Assembly: GCA_024637155.1 (NCBI GenBank)
Contig: JAGXFR010000037.1
Location: 1 to 64,000, forward strand
Reading direction: 5' to 3'
DNA length: 64,000 nucleotides
From: Burkholderiaceae bacterium
GTDB taxonomy: Bacteria; Pseudomonadota; Gammaproteobacteria; Burkholderiales; Burkholderiaceae_E
The notes beneath the pieces are model-generated. The model did not search any database and was not told where the DNA came from. It saw nothing but the letters and a program-made list of their open reading frames with translations. Shown piece after piece: positions 52,779 through 62,174 of this stretch. Numbering within the stretch: position 1 is the first letter of the stretch; every line of letters starts with the position of its first letter. The translations under genes and the position numbers were made by a program.

Positions 52779-54160
52779 TCCGCAAACTGATCGGTCGGAT
52801 GTTCCGACGCGGCGTGGCGGAGCCCCCGGCCGTGCGCCGCCACGCGACGCGCTATCGCGGATCCGAACTGGGCATTCACCGCACCGAACTCTCGAGCGCC
52901 GCGCAGCGCACCTGCGAGACGCTGCAAAAAGCCGGATTTCATGCGTGGATCGTCGGCGGGGGCGTGCGCGATCTGTTGCTGGGGCTGCGTCCCAAGGACT
53001 TCGACATCGCGACCGACGCCACGCCGCAGCAGGTCAACAAACTTTTTCGGCGTTCGCGGGTGATCGGCCGGCGTTTTCAGATCGTCCACGTGATGTTCGG
53101 ACGCGAAGTGATCGAAGTCTCGACCTATCGGGCACTGTCGACGGATTCGAACACCGACGAGCACGGTCGCGTGCTGCACGACAACGAATGGGGGACGCAG
53201 GAGGAGGACGCGGTCCGGCGCGACTTCACCATCAACGCGCTCTACTACGACCCGATCGGTGACGCGATCCTCGATTACCACGACGGCGTGCGCGACCTGC
53301 AGGCACGCACGCTGCGCATGATCGGCGACCCGGCGAGCCGCTATCGCGAAGACCCAGTGCGCATGCTGCGCGTTGCGCGCTTCGCGGCGAAGCTCGGATT
53401 CACGGTCGAGCCGCGCACCCGGGCTCCGATCGCGGAACTCGCTCCGCTCGTGCACAACATCCCCTCTTCGCGGCTGTTCGACGAGATGCTCAAGCTCCTG
53501 CTGTGCGGCCACGCGCTCGATGCGCTGGGCGAACTGCGCAACGAAGGGCTGCACCACGGACTGCTGCCGCTGCTGGACGTGATCCTCGAGCAGCCGGCCG
53601 GAGAACGTTTCGTTTCGGCGGCGCTGGCGAGCACCGACGCGCGCGTCGCCGACGGACGACCGGTTTCGCCCGGCTTTCTGTTCGCCACGCTGCTCTGGCA
53701 GCAGGTGCGGGTGCGCTGGGAAGCGGCGGCGGCCAAGGGCGAGCACTCCATCCCGGCGCTGATGCAGGCCATCGACGACGCGCTCGACGACCAGGCTGAC
53801 CAGCTCGCGATCCAGAAGCGCTTCGTGTCCGACATGCGCGAAATCTGGTCGCTGCAGCCGCGCCTCGAGCGGCGCAACGGACAGGCACCGTACCGGCTGC
53901 TCGAGCACATCCGGTTCCGCGCCGCCTACGACTTCATGCTGCTGCGCTGCGAGGTCGGTGAGGTGGACCAGGAACTGGGCGCCTGGTGGAGCGCATTCAT
54001 CGATGCCGACGGCGAGGGACGTGCGGCGCTGGTCACCGGCGCGCCCAAGTCCGGCCCCGCAGCCAAACGCAAAGGTCGCGGCGGGCCGCGGCGGCGCGGG
54101 CGGCGCGGCGCCACCGCCGGTGGCGACTCCGGCGGCGATTCCGGTTCGCCACCCGCCTGA
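52775..54160 (+). CDS. pcnB: poly(A) polymerase I
   Basis: Adds 3' poly(A) tails that mark RNA for decay. The 461-residue product has the nucleotidyltransferase core WIVGGGVRDLLLGLRPKDFDIATDATP, the RRRF-type RSRVIGRRFQIVHV, RRDFTINALYYDP and DPVRMLRVARFAAKLGF, and ends in a Gly/Arg/Lys-rich tail. Distinguished from CCA transferase by the RNA-binding C-terminus. It starts within the HAD stop and ends directly before folK. Confidence 0.94.
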   Translation: MIRKLIGRMFRRGVAEPPAVRRHATRYRGSELGIHRTELSSAAQRTCETLQKAGFHAWIVGGGVRDLLLGLRPKDFDIATDATPQQVNKLFRRSRVIGRRFQIVHVMFGREVIEVSTYRALSTDSNTDEHGRVLHDNEWGTQEEDAVRRDFTINALYYDPIGDAILDYHDGVRDLQARTLRMIGDPASRYREDPVRMLRVARFAAKLGFTVEPRTRAPIAELAPLVHNIPSSRLFDEMLKLLLCGHALDALGELRNEGLHHGLLPLLDVILEQPAGERFVSAALASTDARVADGRPVSPGFLFATLLWQQVRVRWEAAAAKGEHSIPALMQAIDDALDDQADQLAIQKRFVSDMREIWSLQPRLERRNGQAPYRLLEHIRFRAAYDFMLLRCEVGEVDQELGAWWSAFIDADGEGRAALVTGAPKSGPAAKRKGRGGPRRRGRRGATAGGDSGGDSGSPPA

Positions 54161-54685
54161 ATGGCGCAGGGCAAAGACGTGAACCGCGATCCGCAGGGCG
54201 CCACCCTTGCCTACATCGGGCTTGGCGCCAACCTCGGCGACGCGCGCGACACGCTCGCGCGTGCCTGCGCGGAACTCGCCGAGCTTCCGGACACGAAGGT
54301 CACGAGTCGCTCGGCACTGTACCGCAGCGCACCGATCGACGCGAGCGGCCCGGAGTATGTGAACGCCGTCGTCGCGCTGGAAACCGCTCTTGCGCCCGAG
54401 GCGCTGCACGAGGGCCTGCGCGCGATCGAGAATCGCTTCGGGCGCGCGCGCGGCGAGCGCAACGCCCCGCGCACCCTCGACCTGGATCTGCTGCTCTATG
54501 GCAACCGGAAGATCGATACCGCAGAACTCACGGTGCCGCATCCGCGGATGCACCGGCGCGCGTTCGTGCTCGTGCCGCTGGCTGAACTTGCGCCGCAGCT
54601 CGTCGTCCCGGGCCACGGCCCGATCGTCGAGCTGACCCGGCGCTGCGCCGACCAGGACGTCGAAGCTCTCGTGGAGTCGCGATGA
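54161..54685 (+). CDS. folK: 2-amino-4-hydroxy-6-hydroxymethyldihydropteridine pyrophosphokinase
   Basis: Folate pathway kinase. The 174-residue product has AYIGLGANLGDARDTL, YRSAPID, RTLDLDLLLYGN and VPHPRMHRRAFVLVPLAELAP, the full set of HPPK motifs. It begins at the base after the pcnB stop and overlaps the next gene by four bases (ATGA). Confidence 0.95.
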   Translation: MAQGKDVNRDPQGATLAYIGLGANLGDARDTLARACAELAELPDTKVTSRSALYRSAPIDASGPEYVNAVVALETALAPEALHEGLRAIENRFGRARGERNAPRTLDLDLLLYGNRKIDTAELTVPHPRMHRRAFVLVPLAELAPQLVVPGHGPIVELTRRCADQDVEALVESR

Positions 54686-55353
54686 TCACACCCGCAGCGA
54701 GTCCCGTGCGCTCGCCCTTCGAACGGTTTCGTCACATCGTCGTCGAGGGGCCGATCGGCGTCGGCAAGACCTCGCTGGCGCGAGCCCTCGCGCAGCGTTT
54801 CGGCGCCAAGCCCGTTCTCGAGGATCCGACCGAGAACCCGTTTCTCGAGCGCTACTATCGGGACAGTCGGCGTCACGCGCTGCCGACCCAGCTCTTCTTC
54901 CTGTTCCAGCGGGTCAACCAGCTGCGCGATCTGGCACAGCGCGATCTGTTCAGCCAGACGCTGGTCGGCGACTTCCTGCTCGACAAGGACCCGCTCTTCG
55001 CCCAGCTCACCCTCGCCGACGACGAGCTGCTGCTGTACCGGACGATTTTCGAGGCGATGCGCGCGCAGGCGCCGGTTCCCGATCTCGTCATCTACCTGCA
55101 GGCGAGTCCGGCAGTGCTCTTCGAGCGGGTGCAGCGGCGGGGCGTCGCGATGGAGGCCGGCATCAGCGAGCCGTACCTGCGTTCGCTGGCCGACGCCTAC
55201 AGCCGCTTCTTTCATCACTACGACGCAGCGCCGCTGCTGATCGTCAACACCGAGCACATGAATCCCGGGGACGGCCCCGAGGATCTCGACACGCTCGTGC
55301 GCCAGATCATCGAGATGCGCGGCCGGCGCAGCTTCTTCAACCGCGCCAGCTAG
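54682..55353 (+). CDS. deoxynucleoside kinase
   Basis: P-loop kinase of the deoxyadenosine/deoxyguanosine kinase family that salvages deoxynucleosides. The 223-residue product has VVEGPIGVGKTSLARAL, the family stretch LFFLFQRVNQL, DFLLDKDPLFA and the LID-type RVQRRGVAMEAGIS. In Burkholderiales this gene usually sits between folK and panB; panB is missing here and galE follows on the other strand. Confidence 0.88.
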   Translation: MITPAASPVRSPFERFRHIVVEGPIGVGKTSLARALAQRFGAKPVLEDPTENPFLERYYRDSRRHALPTQLFFLFQRVNQLRDLAQRDLFSQTLVGDFLLDKDPLFAQLTLADDELLLYRTIFEAMRAQAPVPDLVIYLQASPAVLFERVQRRGVAMEAGISEPYLRSLADAYSRFFHHYDAAPLLIVNTEHMNPGDGPEDLDTLVRQIIEMRGRRSFFNRAS

Positions 55354-55363
55354 CGCGGCGCGC

Positions 55364-56407
55364 TCAGGTGCCGCTGTAGCCTTGCGGGTTGCGACTCTGC
55401 CAGCGCCACGCGTCGACGCACATCGATTCGAGATCGAGCGCGGCTTCCCAGCCCAGCAGGTCCGCAGCGCTGCGCGGATCCGCGTAGCACTGCGCGATGT
55501 CGCCCGGACGTCGGTCCACGATGCGGTAGGGTATCGAACGGCCGCTCGCCGCCTCGAAAGCGCGCACAATTTCGAGCACCGAGTGCCCGCGTCCCGTGCC
55601 CAGGTTGACCGTGAACGCGCCGGCGTGTTCGAGCACGCGCGCCAGCGCCGCGACGTGGCCGCGCGCCAGGTCGAGCACGTGGATGTAATCGCGCACGCCC
55701 GTGCCGTCCGTGGTCGCGTAGTCCCCCCCGAAAACCGCCAGCTCCGCCCGACGACCCACGGCAACCTGGCTCACATAGGGCATGAGGTTGTTCGGAATGC
55801 CCCGCGGGTCCTCGCCAATGCGCCCGCTCGGATGCGCCCCGACCGGATTGAAGTAGCGCAGGATCGCGATCGACCAGCGCGGGTCGGAACGCGCCAGATC
55901 ACCGAGAATTTCCTCGATCATCACTTTGGTGCGGCCGTATGGATTGCTCGGCGCCAGCGGTGCGTCCACCGGCACCGGAACCTCGCTCGGGTCACCGTAG
56001 ACGGTCGCCGAGGAACTGAACACGAGGCGGCGCACGCCGGCCTCGGCGAGGCACGTAAGCAGCGTGGTGGTGCCGCCGACATTGTTCTCGTAGTAGGCAA
56101 GCGGCTGCTCGACGGATTCGCCGACCGCCTTGAGGCCCGCAAAATGCAGGACCGCACTCACCTTTTCGCGGGCGAGCAGCTCGCGCAGCAGGGTCGCGTC
56201 GCGGATGTCTCCCACCACCAGCGGCGCCGGTTTCCCCGCGAGTTGCGCAACGCGCACGAGCGACTCGGGACTCGCGTTGCTCAGGTTGTCGAGCACGACC
56301 ACCGGATACCCGGCGCCAAGCAACTCGAGCACCGCGTGCGAGCCGATGTATCCCGCTCCTCCCGTTACCAGCACCTTCGGTGCAGAATCGGACCTGTCCA
56401 AGATCAC
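55364..56407 (-). CDS. galE: UDP-glucose 4-epimerase
   Basis: Interconverts UDP-glucose and UDP-galactose with bound NAD. The 347-residue product has [19 protein letters not shown], the catalytic Ser in [11 protein letters not shown] and YGRTK (Tyr and Lys), [18 protein letters not shown], and [12 protein letters not shown]. The start is probably GTG at 56407 or TTG at 56401; its ATG-less start is 12 bases from the thpR ATG on the other strand, so both upstream regions overlap coding sequence. Confidence 0.94.
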   Translation of the reverse strand: MILDRSDSAPKVLVTGGAGYIGSHAVLELLGAGYPVVVLDNLSNASPESLVRVAQLAGKPAPLVVGDIRDATLLRELLAREKVSAVLHFAGLKAVGESVEQPLAYYENNVGGTTTLLTCLAEAGVRRLVFSSSATVYGDPSEVPVPVDAPLAPSNPYGRTKVMIEEILGDLARSDPRWSIAILRYFNPVGAHPSGRIGEDPRGIPNNLMPYVSQVAVGRRAELAVFGGDYATTDGTGVRDYIHVLDLARGHVAALARVLEHAGAFTVNLGTGRGHSVLEIVRAFEAASGRSIPYRIVDRRPGDIAQCYADPRSAADLLGWEAALDLESMCVDAWRWQSRNPQGYSGT

Positions 56408-56418
56408 CTCTTCCGGCA

Positions 56419-56985
56419 ATGCCGCCGCCGCTAGTGTCGCACGACCCGAATCTTCGCGCCCCGCGCTTCTTCTACGCCCTCGTTCCGGACGCGCCGGCCG
56501 CGCGCCGACTCGCGCGCGCCGGCTCCGGGGTGGCGCGCGCCTGCCGCGGGCGCGCGCTCGACGCGCCCGACCTGCACCTGACGCTCGCCTTCGTCGGGAG
56601 TCGTGCGAGCGCTGATCGCGCCCCCCTCGTGCCGCCCGAACTGGCGCTTCCCGAAGCGCTGTTGGGGCGTGCCGACTGGCCCGCCACACAGCTCGACCGC
56701 CTGGCGAGCTTTGGCCGGGGCATCGTCTGGGCGGGACCGACACGCACGCCGGTGTGGCTCGCGGAGTTGGCGCGCGAACTGCGCGCGTGCCTGCGCTCGG
56801 CGGGCATCGCGTTTGACGAGAAGCCGATGCGCGCGCACATCACCCTGGTGCGCGGCGCACAGCGCTGGGACGAGGAGGCGCCGCAGCCGGACTTCGAACC
56901 GGTCGCGGTGGCGTCCTGGCATCTCGCGCTGGGATGGTCGCGAGGTCGGCGCGACGGGCCGCGATATGCGTGGCAGCCACTGTGA
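56419..56985 (+). CDS. thpR: RNA 2',3'-cyclic phosphodiesterase (2H family)
   Basis: 2H phosphoesterase acting on RNA 2',3'-cyclic ends. The 188-residue product has both catalytic motifs, HLTLAFVG near residue 50 and HITLVRG near 137. The ATG at 56419 is used; a GTG at 56380 is the alternative. It precedes phoB on the same strand after 77 bases. Confidence 0.9.
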   Translation: MPPPLVSHDPNLRAPRFFYALVPDAPAARRLARAGSGVARACRGRALDAPDLHLTLAFVGSRASADRAPLVPPELALPEALLGRADWPATQLDRLASFGRGIVWAGPTRTPVWLAELARELRACLRSAGIAFDEKPMRAHITLVRGAQRWDEEAPQPDFEPVAVASWHLALGWSRGRRDGPRYAWQPL

Positions 56986-57062
56986 GTCACCACCGGCGAG
57001 CGCACGGACTTTGCGATACCGGCGATAATCGGCTCTTTCCCGCAACCTTGCCACCCGCACAA

Positions 57063-57749
57063 GTGCCCGCACACATCTTGATCGTCGAGGATGAACCGGA
57101 GATCCGCCGGATGCTCGCGGTGAACCTGCGCCATCACGGCTACCGGGTCACCGAAGCGGGTGACGCCGCGTCCGGCGCCGCCGCGATCGTCACCGACACG
57201 CCGGACCTGATCCTGCTCGACTGGATGCTGCCGGGCAGCAGCGGCCTGACGCTGGCGCGCAACCTGCGCGCCGCCGAGCAAACGCGACACACGCCGATTC
57301 TCGTGCTCACCGCACGCGCGCAGGAGGGCGACAAGCTCGCGGGCTTCGAGGCCGGAGCCGATGACTACGTGACCAAACCCTTCTCGCCGCGCGAACTGCT
57401 CGCGCGGGTCGCCGCGCTGCTGCGGCGCGCAACGCGGGTGACCGCCGAGGAGACGCTCGAGTACTGCGGCATCCGGCTCGAACCCGAGCAGTTGCGCGCC
57501 TTCGCTGCCGGCGAAGGGCTGGAGCTCAGCCCGACGGAGTTCCGCTTGCTCCACTGCTTCCTGCGCAACCCGCAGCGGATTCTCTCGCGCGCGCGCCTGA
57601 TCGAGTCGGTCTGGAGCGACGACGCCGAGATCGAGGCGCGCACCGTGGACGTGCATATCCGCCGACTGCGGCAGGCGCTGCACCCCACCGGACACCGGCG
57701 CCTGATCGAGACGGTGCGTGGCGCCGGATACCGGCTGGGAACGCCATGA
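57063..57749 (+). CDS. phoB: phosphate regulon response regulator PhoB
   Basis: OmpR-class activator of phosphate starvation genes. The 228-residue product has acidic residues E9, D10, phospho-acceptor D53 in LILLDWMLPG, T and K in VLTARAQEGD and DDYVTKPFSP, and the winged-helix DNA reader ARTVDVHIRRLRQAL. A GTG at 57063 starts it; a TTG at 57048 is possible. Its stop overlaps the phoR ATG (ATGA). Confidence 0.93.
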   Translation: MPAHILIVEDEPEIRRMLAVNLRHHGYRVTEAGDAASGAAAIVTDTPDLILLDWMLPGSSGLTLARNLRAAEQTRHTPILVLTARAQEGDKLAGFEAGADDYVTKPFSPRELLARVAALLRRATRVTAEETLEYCGIRLEPEQLRAFAAGEGLELSPTEFRLLHCFLRNPQRILSRARLIESVWSDDAEIEARTVDVHIRRLRQALHPTGHRRLIETVRGAGYRLGTP

Positions 57750-59035
57750 TCCGGGTGCGCCAGGGGATCCGCCTCGTCGCCGCACTCGCGATCGCGGCCG
57801 CGCTCGCGCGTTGGCTTTCGGTGCACGTGGCACTCGGCTGGCTCGCGATCGTGCTGTGCGCGTTCGTCGGCTACCACAGCTACTACCTGTGGCGACTGAG
57901 CGAGTGGGCCGCGCTGCCCGCCAAGCGCGGTGTGCCCACGGGTTCCGGTTCGTGGGGGATCGCGTTCGAGCGCATTGCGCGTTTCGTGCGCGACCAGTCC
58001 GACAGCCGCGAGGCGCTCGAGGTCGAACTCAGCGGCGTGCACGCGGCGGTCGATCGCCTGCCCGACGCGCTGATCGCGCTCGATCGATTCGATCATGTCC
58101 TGTGGAGCAACCGCGCGGCCCAGGAACTCCACGGCATCTTCGGCACCAAACGCCCGATCCACCACTTCCTGCGCCAGCCGGAGTTCATCGCCTTTCTCGA
58201 GGAAGGCAAGTACGACGCGCCGCTGCGCATCACGCTGCCCGAGCACCCCGGTCGCATCTACCGGATCCGGATTTACCCGAGCGCCGGCGGCAAGCTGATG
58301 ATCACGCGTGACGTCACCGACCAGACGAAAGTCGACGCGATGCGCAGCGACTTCGTCGCCAATGTCTCGCACGAACTGCGCACGCCTGTCACCATCGTCG
58401 GCGGCTTTGCCGAGACCTTGCTGGAAATCGATCTCGACGAGGCGACCCGGCGCGAGCACCTCGAATCGATCCTGCGCAGCAGCCGCACGATGCAGGGCAT
58501 CATCGATGACCTGCTGACCCTCTCGACGCTGGAAGCGGATCTCGACCAGCCCCGCGAGGAACTGATCGAGCTGCCCGAGCTCTACGAAGCCATGGTCGAG
58601 GAGGCACGCGCGTTCTCTGGCGGCAAGCATCGGATCACGCTCTCGATCCGGGATCCGCAGCGCGTGCGCGGCGACCGCGGTCAGATCGAGAGCGCAATCC
58701 GCAACCTGCTCACCAATGCCGTGCGCTACACGCCCGCGGGCGGGGAAATCGAACTCTCTTGGAGGGTGCGCGACGACGAGGGCTGGATCACGGTGCGCGA
58801 CACGGGCATCGGGATCGAGCCCGAGCACCTGCCGCGCCTCGCCGAGCGCTTCTATCGGATCGACCGCGGGCGCTCGCGCTCGACCGGGGGAACGGGACTG
58901 GGGCTGGCGATCGTCAAGCACATCGCCGCGCGCCACGGTGCGGGGCTGCACATCACGAGCCGTCCGGGCGAGGGCAGCGCGTTCTCGCTGCGGCTGCCGG
59001 CCACGAGGCTGCTGCCGGCGGACGACGAGGCCTGA
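57746..59035 (+). CDS. phoR: phosphate regulon sensor kinase PhoR
   Basis: Membrane histidine kinase that phosphorylates PhoB. The 429-residue product has two N-terminal helices (about 10-48), a PAS region (about 95-190), the His box FVANVSHELRTPVT with His near residue 209, N box NLLTNAVRYTP, G1 DTGIGIEP and G2 GGTGLGLAIVKHI. It lies directly after phoB and ends 40 bases before the tandem arms of element B. Confidence 0.95.
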   Translation: MIRVRQGIRLVAALAIAAALARWLSVHVALGWLAIVLCAFVGYHSYYLWRLSEWAALPAKRGVPTGSGSWGIAFERIARFVRDQSDSREALEVELSGVHAAVDRLPDALIALDRFDHVLWSNRAAQELHGIFGTKRPIHHFLRQPEFIAFLEEGKYDAPLRITLPEHPGRIYRIRIYPSAGGKLMITRDVTDQTKVDAMRSDFVANVSHELRTPVTIVGGFAETLLEIDLDEATRREHLESILRSSRTMQGIIDDLLTLSTLEADLDQPREELIELPELYEAMVEEARAFSGGKHRITLSIRDPQRVRGDRGQIESAIRNLLTNAVRYTPAGGEIELSWRVRDDEGWITVRDTGIGIEPEHLPRLAERFYRIDRGRSRSTGGTGLGLAIVKHIAARHGAGLHITSRPGEGSAFSLRLPATRLLPADDEA

Positions 59036-59075
59036 GGCGAGGGTCCGGGCTTCGTTCGCAGCGCGCCTCTTATGG

Positions 59076-59158
59076 TGGCGCGATGCGGTCAGGTGTCCGC
59101 ACCCCCTTTTCAGCGCGCCTCCCCTGATGACGTGGCGCGACGCGGTCAGGTGTCCGCA
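59076..59158 (+). repeat. tandem copies of the element-B end arm
   Basis: TGGCGCGATGCGGTCAGGTG at 59076 recurs as TGGCGCGACGCGGTCAGGTG at 59133, offset 57 bases, each followed by TCCGCA. The outer copy has no facing arm. It looks like a duplicated or remnant half-palindrome beside the intact cap. Confidence 0.75.
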
Positions 59159-59196
59159 TTCGCCGCTCGTTACCGGCTCGGTGCGGCCACCTGACC
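59144..59196. repeat. cap palindrome of copy B, phoR side
   Basis: GGTCAGGTGTCCGCA (59144-59158) faces TGCGGCCACCTGACC (59182-59196), 14 of 15 paired, around a 23-base spacer. Equivalent to 20481-20533 in copy A. Confidence 0.8.
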
Positions 59197-59248
59197 CCAT
59201 CGCGCTGTGTGGCAGCATCGCTCCCGTCGCGTACGCTGCGCTGACGCG

Positions 59249-59268
59249 GCGTGGATCACGCTCCACGC
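59249..59268. repeat. 7-bp hairpin H3 of copy B
   Basis: GCGTGGA pairs with TCCACGC around TCACGC. Copy A has the same structure at 20410-20429 with one pair fewer. Confidence 0.7.
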
Positions 59269-59300
59269 GCTCATCGGTGACGGCGAAGCGTCTCGCGGCG

Positions 59301-59326
59301 GGCGCCCGGCACGTGACCCGGGCGCC
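59301..59326. repeat. 9-bp hairpin H2 of copy B
   Basis: GGCGCCCGG and CCGGGCGCC close CACGTGAC; it is the exact complement of 20352-20377. Confidence 0.8.
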
Positions 59327-59430
59327 ATACGCCGCGAGGCCGCCCGCCGGCAACAGCTTCGGCCTGCAAGCATGATTACGACGCATACACGCACGCAACC
59401 GCATTGCCCAGCGCGCCGCTGGCGCACGGG

Positions 59431-59460
59431 TGCGCGATCGGGTAACGAGCCGATCGCGCA
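59431..59460. repeat. 11-bp hairpin H1 of copy B
   Basis: TGCGCGATCGG pairs with CCGATCGCGCA around GTAACGAG. Three pairs differ from copy A and all remain complementary. Confidence 0.8.
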
Positions 59461-59592
59461 CTCGGAAGCGCGGCGCGCCGCACCGACGCGGGCGTGCGCG
59501 GCCAGTGCGCGCCTGAGTTGCTTCCTCGTGGGCAGGTGGTTGCGGGCGGGCGGTGTTCCGACTTGGTGAAACACGCGCGCGGATGCCTCAGA

Positions 59593-59663
59593 GCGTGCTG
59601 TGCTCAGGTGGCCGCACCGAGCCGGTTACGAGCGGCGAATGCGGGTACCTGAGCACAGCACGC
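59593..59663. repeat. cap palindrome of copy B, phoU side
   Basis: Arms 59593-59616 and 59640-59663 pair over 24 bases with two mismatches, around a 23-base spacer. This is the longest palindrome of the window and corresponds to 19997-20049 in copy A. Confidence 0.85.
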
Positions 59664-59710
59664 CACGCCACCACCCCGCGCGCGCTGACTACGGAGCACA
59701 GGCCGCCCCG

Positions 59711-60412
59711 TTACGACAGATCGCCTTCCTCGTGCGCCGCGGCCCCGTGCCGCCGATCGATGCCCTCGACCACGTTGACCACGTACTCGGCGATGTTCTC
59801 CGCGTGATCCCCGATGCGTTCGAGCGACTGGACGATGAAGATCAGTTCCTGCGCGGCCGGAATCGAAGCCGGCTCCGCCGCCATCCCCTCGAGCAGTTCG
59901 CGAATCAGCGACGAGCGGATCTCGTCGACCGCGCGATCGCGCTTGCGCAGGCCGTCGAGCGCACCCGCATCGTGGCGCAGGAACGCGTCGAGCGACTGCT
60001 GGAGCATCCCGCGCACCATTTCCCCCATCGATGCGACGCGAGCGAGCGGGAAGGCCGCGTGCCCCGTGTAGTGCTGGAGGTCGCGACTGTTGTAGGCGAT
60101 CTTCTTGGCCTCGTCACCGACGCGCTCGAGATCGTTGATCGTGTGGATCGCGGCGACCACCTCGCGCAGATCGATCGCGATCGGCTGCCGGCGCGCGATG
60201 ATCTGGTTGCACAGCAGGTCGGTCTGCACGTGCATCCGGTTGACCGCCCGCTCCTCGGTGATGACCTGCGCAAGGAGCGCGGCGTCGCCGGTGCGCAGCA
60301 CCTCGACGGCCCGGTAGACCTGCTGTTCGACGAGTCCACCCATCGTCATCACCGCGCTGCGCATCCCGGAGAGATCGGTGTCGAAAGCTCTCATCGTGTG
60401 TTCGTGCATCAT
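59711..60412 (-). CDS. phoU: phosphate signalling accessory protein PhoU
   Basis: Links the Pst transporter to PhoR and lowers signalling when phosphate is plentiful. The 233-residue product shows two helical-bundle repeats with the PhoU metal-binding stretches DLREVVAAIHTINDLERVGDEAKKIA and FIVQSLERIGDHAENIAEYV. Start is one of two adjacent ATGs (60412, 60409). It lies 13 bases after pstB on the same strand and closes the pst operon. Confidence 0.94.
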   Translation of the reverse strand: MMHEHTMRAFDTDLSGMRSAVMTMGGLVEQQVYRAVEVLRTGDAALLAQVITEERAVNRMHVQTDLLCNQIIARRQPIAIDLREVVAAIHTINDLERVGDEAKKIAYNSRDLQHYTGHAAFPLARVASMGEMVRGMLQQSLDAFLRHDAGALDGLRKRDRAVDEIRSSLIRELLEGMAAEPASIPAAQELIFIVQSLERIGDHAENIAEYVVNVVEGIDRRHGAAAHEEGDLS

Positions 60413-60425
60413 GCCCCCGCAGTGC

Positions 60426-61247
60426 TCAGCCAAAGCGGCCGGTGATGTAATCCTCGGTGCGCTGGTCGCTGGGCTTGAGGAACATCTGCCCGGTGTTGCC
60501 GAATTCGACCAGCTCGCCCAGATACATGTAGGCGGTGTAGTCCGAAATCCGCGCCGCCTGCTGCATGTTGTGCGTGACGATCAGGATCGTCACCTTGCTC
60601 TTCAATTCGTTCACCAGTTCCTCGATCGAGGCGGTGGCGATGGGATCGAGCGCCGAGGTCGGCTCGTCGAAGAGCACGAGTTCCGGATCGGTCGCCAGTG
60701 CCCGCGCGATGCACAGGCGCTGCTGCTGCCCGCCGGAGAGGTTGAACGCGAGTTCGTCGAGCCGCTCGCTCACCTCGTTCCACAGCGCAGCATTCTTGAG
60801 GGCGTGCTCGACCCGATCGGCGATCGCGCTGCGCGAACGCTCGCCGCGGACCCGGATGCCGTAGGCGACATTCTCGAAGATCGACTTCGGGAACGGATTG
60901 GGCTTCTGGAACACCATCCCGATGCGCATCCGCACCTCGATGGGATCGATCTCCTTCGAGAGCAGGTCCAGATCGTCCGGAAACAGCCGGATCTCGCCCT
61001 CGTAGCGATTCCCCGGGTAGAGATCGTGCATCCGGTTGAAAGCGCGCAGCAGCGTCGACTTTCCGCAACCTGAGGGACCGATCAGTGCCGTCACGCGGTT
61101 CTCGTAGACGGGCAGGTTCACGTCGCGCAGCGCGTGATTGGTCCCGTAGTAGAAACCCAGTCCGGTGGTGCGGGCCTTGACCGCCGGTTCGGTGGCGGTG
61201 CCGGGCGCGCGCGGCGCGGGAGAGTCGGGGGGCATCGAAGTCACCAT
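60426..61247 (-). CDS. pstB: phosphate ABC transporter ATPase
   Basis: ATPase of the high-affinity phosphate importer. The 273-residue product has Walker [10 protein letters not shown], the PstB hallmark [18 protein letters not shown]-loop [11 protein letters not shown], signature [15 protein letters not shown], Walker [14 protein letters not shown] and H-loop VTHNMQQA. The ATG at 61247 overlaps the pstA end by seven bases; an internal ATG at 61235 is also possible. Confidence 0.96.
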   Translation of the reverse strand: MVTSMPPDSPAPRAPGTATEPAVKARTTGLGFYYGTNHALRDVNLPVYENRVTALIGPSGCGKSTLLRAFNRMHDLYPGNRYEGEIRLFPDDLDLLSKEIDPIEVRMRIGMVFQKPNPFPKSIFENVAYGIRVRGERSRSAIADRVEHALKNAALWNEVSERLDELAFNLSGGQQQRLCIARALATDPELVLFDEPTSALDPIATASIEELVNELKSKVTILIVTHNMQQAARISDYTAYMYLGELVEFGNTGQMFLKPSDQRTEDYITGRFG

Positions 61248-62164
61248 TTGAGGTTCCGGCGCAGCCGGTAACGCACGTAGATCGCCAGTCCGTTCATCGC
61301 CAGCGTCAGCGCCACCAGCACGAAACCGGCCGCGGCGGCGTTCGCCTGAAACGCCGCCTCGGGACGCGATGTCCAGTTGAACATCTGGATCGGCAGCACC
61401 GTGAACGGCGCCCAGAGCCATTCGAAATTCAGGTAGGGCGGGATCGCCGTCACCGGCGCCTCGGGCAGGAACGCGATGAAGGTCAGCGCGCCGATCGTGA
61501 TGATCGGGGCCGTTTCGCCGATGGCGCGGGCGAGGCCGATGATCACGCCGGTGAGGATACCGGGCATCGAGTACGGAACGATGTGGTCGCGCACCATCTG
61601 CCACTTGGAGGCGCCCAGCGCGTAGGCGCTCTCGCGCATCTCGCGCGGGATCGCCCGGATCGCCTCGCGGGTGGCGAGGATCACCACCGGCAGGATCAGC
61701 AGCGCCAGCGTCAGGCCGGCCGCGAGGATGCTCTGCCCGAAGCCCAGACCGTAGACGAACAGACCCAGTGCGAGCAGGCCGTAGACGATCGACGGCACAC
61801 CGGCGAGGTTGGTGATGTTGATCTCGATCAGGTCGTTCACCCAGTGCTTCGCCGCATATTCCTCGAGATACAGGCCGGAGGCGACACCGAGCGGAATCGC
61901 GACCGTCGCGGTGACCACCATCACCAGCACGGACCCGACCCACGCCGAGAGGATCCCCGCGCGCTCCGCGTGGCGGGACGGAAAGGACGTGAAGAACTCG
62001 GCATTGATCCGCGGAATGCCGGCGATTGCCATGTCGACGAAGAGCGTGAGAAAGGTGAGCACGCCGATCATCAGCGCGATCACGCCGCACACGGCAAAGA
62101 CGAGTTCGAAGCGCCGCCCGCGCGCGATGGCATTGCGAATTTCGTGAAGCTGCTCGCGTTCCAT
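61241..62164 (-). CDS. pstA: phosphate ABC transporter permease PstA
   Basis: Inner-membrane channel subunit. The 307-residue product has six helices and the conserved coupling-loop region [26 protein letters not shown] followed by [15 protein letters not shown]. It pairs with PstC, which precedes it by ten bases. Confidence 0.95.
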   Translation of the reverse strand: MEREQLHEIRNAIARGRRFELVFAVCGVIALMIGVLTFLTLFVDMAIAGIPRINAEFFTSFPSRHAERAGILSAWVGSVLVMVVTATVAIPLGVASGLYLEEYAAKHWVNDLIEINITNLAGVPSIVYGLLALGLFVYGLGFGQSILAAGLTLALLILPVVILATREAIRAIPREMRESAYALGASKWQMVRDHIVPYSMPGILTGVIIGLARAIGETAPIITIGALTFIAFLPEAPVTAIPPYLNFEWLWAPFTVLPIQMFNWTSRPEAAFQANAAAAGFVLVALTLAMNGLAIYVRYRLRRNLKW

Positions 62165-62174
62165 CCGTCGTTGC

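Larger units (their letters stand above)
59133..59665 (-). repeat. palindrome-capped dispersed repeat, copy B
   Basis: Fills most of the 675-bp gene-free gap between convergent phoR and phoU and aligns over its whole length, in opposite orientation, with copy A (19985-20544). Both ends read TGGCG inward. Its two caps carry the same inner segment CCGAGCCGGTNACGAGCGGC in inverted orientation to each other, so they form terminal inverted repeats. The internal hairpins H1, H2 and H3 of copy A are all present. Copy B lacks about 30 bases between H1 and H2 relative to copy A. Confidence 0.85.

Noticed and set aside
59170-59574. Minus-strand 134-codon frame in element B
   Set aside because: It runs through the hairpins and caps, similarity to copy A is broken by frameshifting indels, and no start signal is visible.
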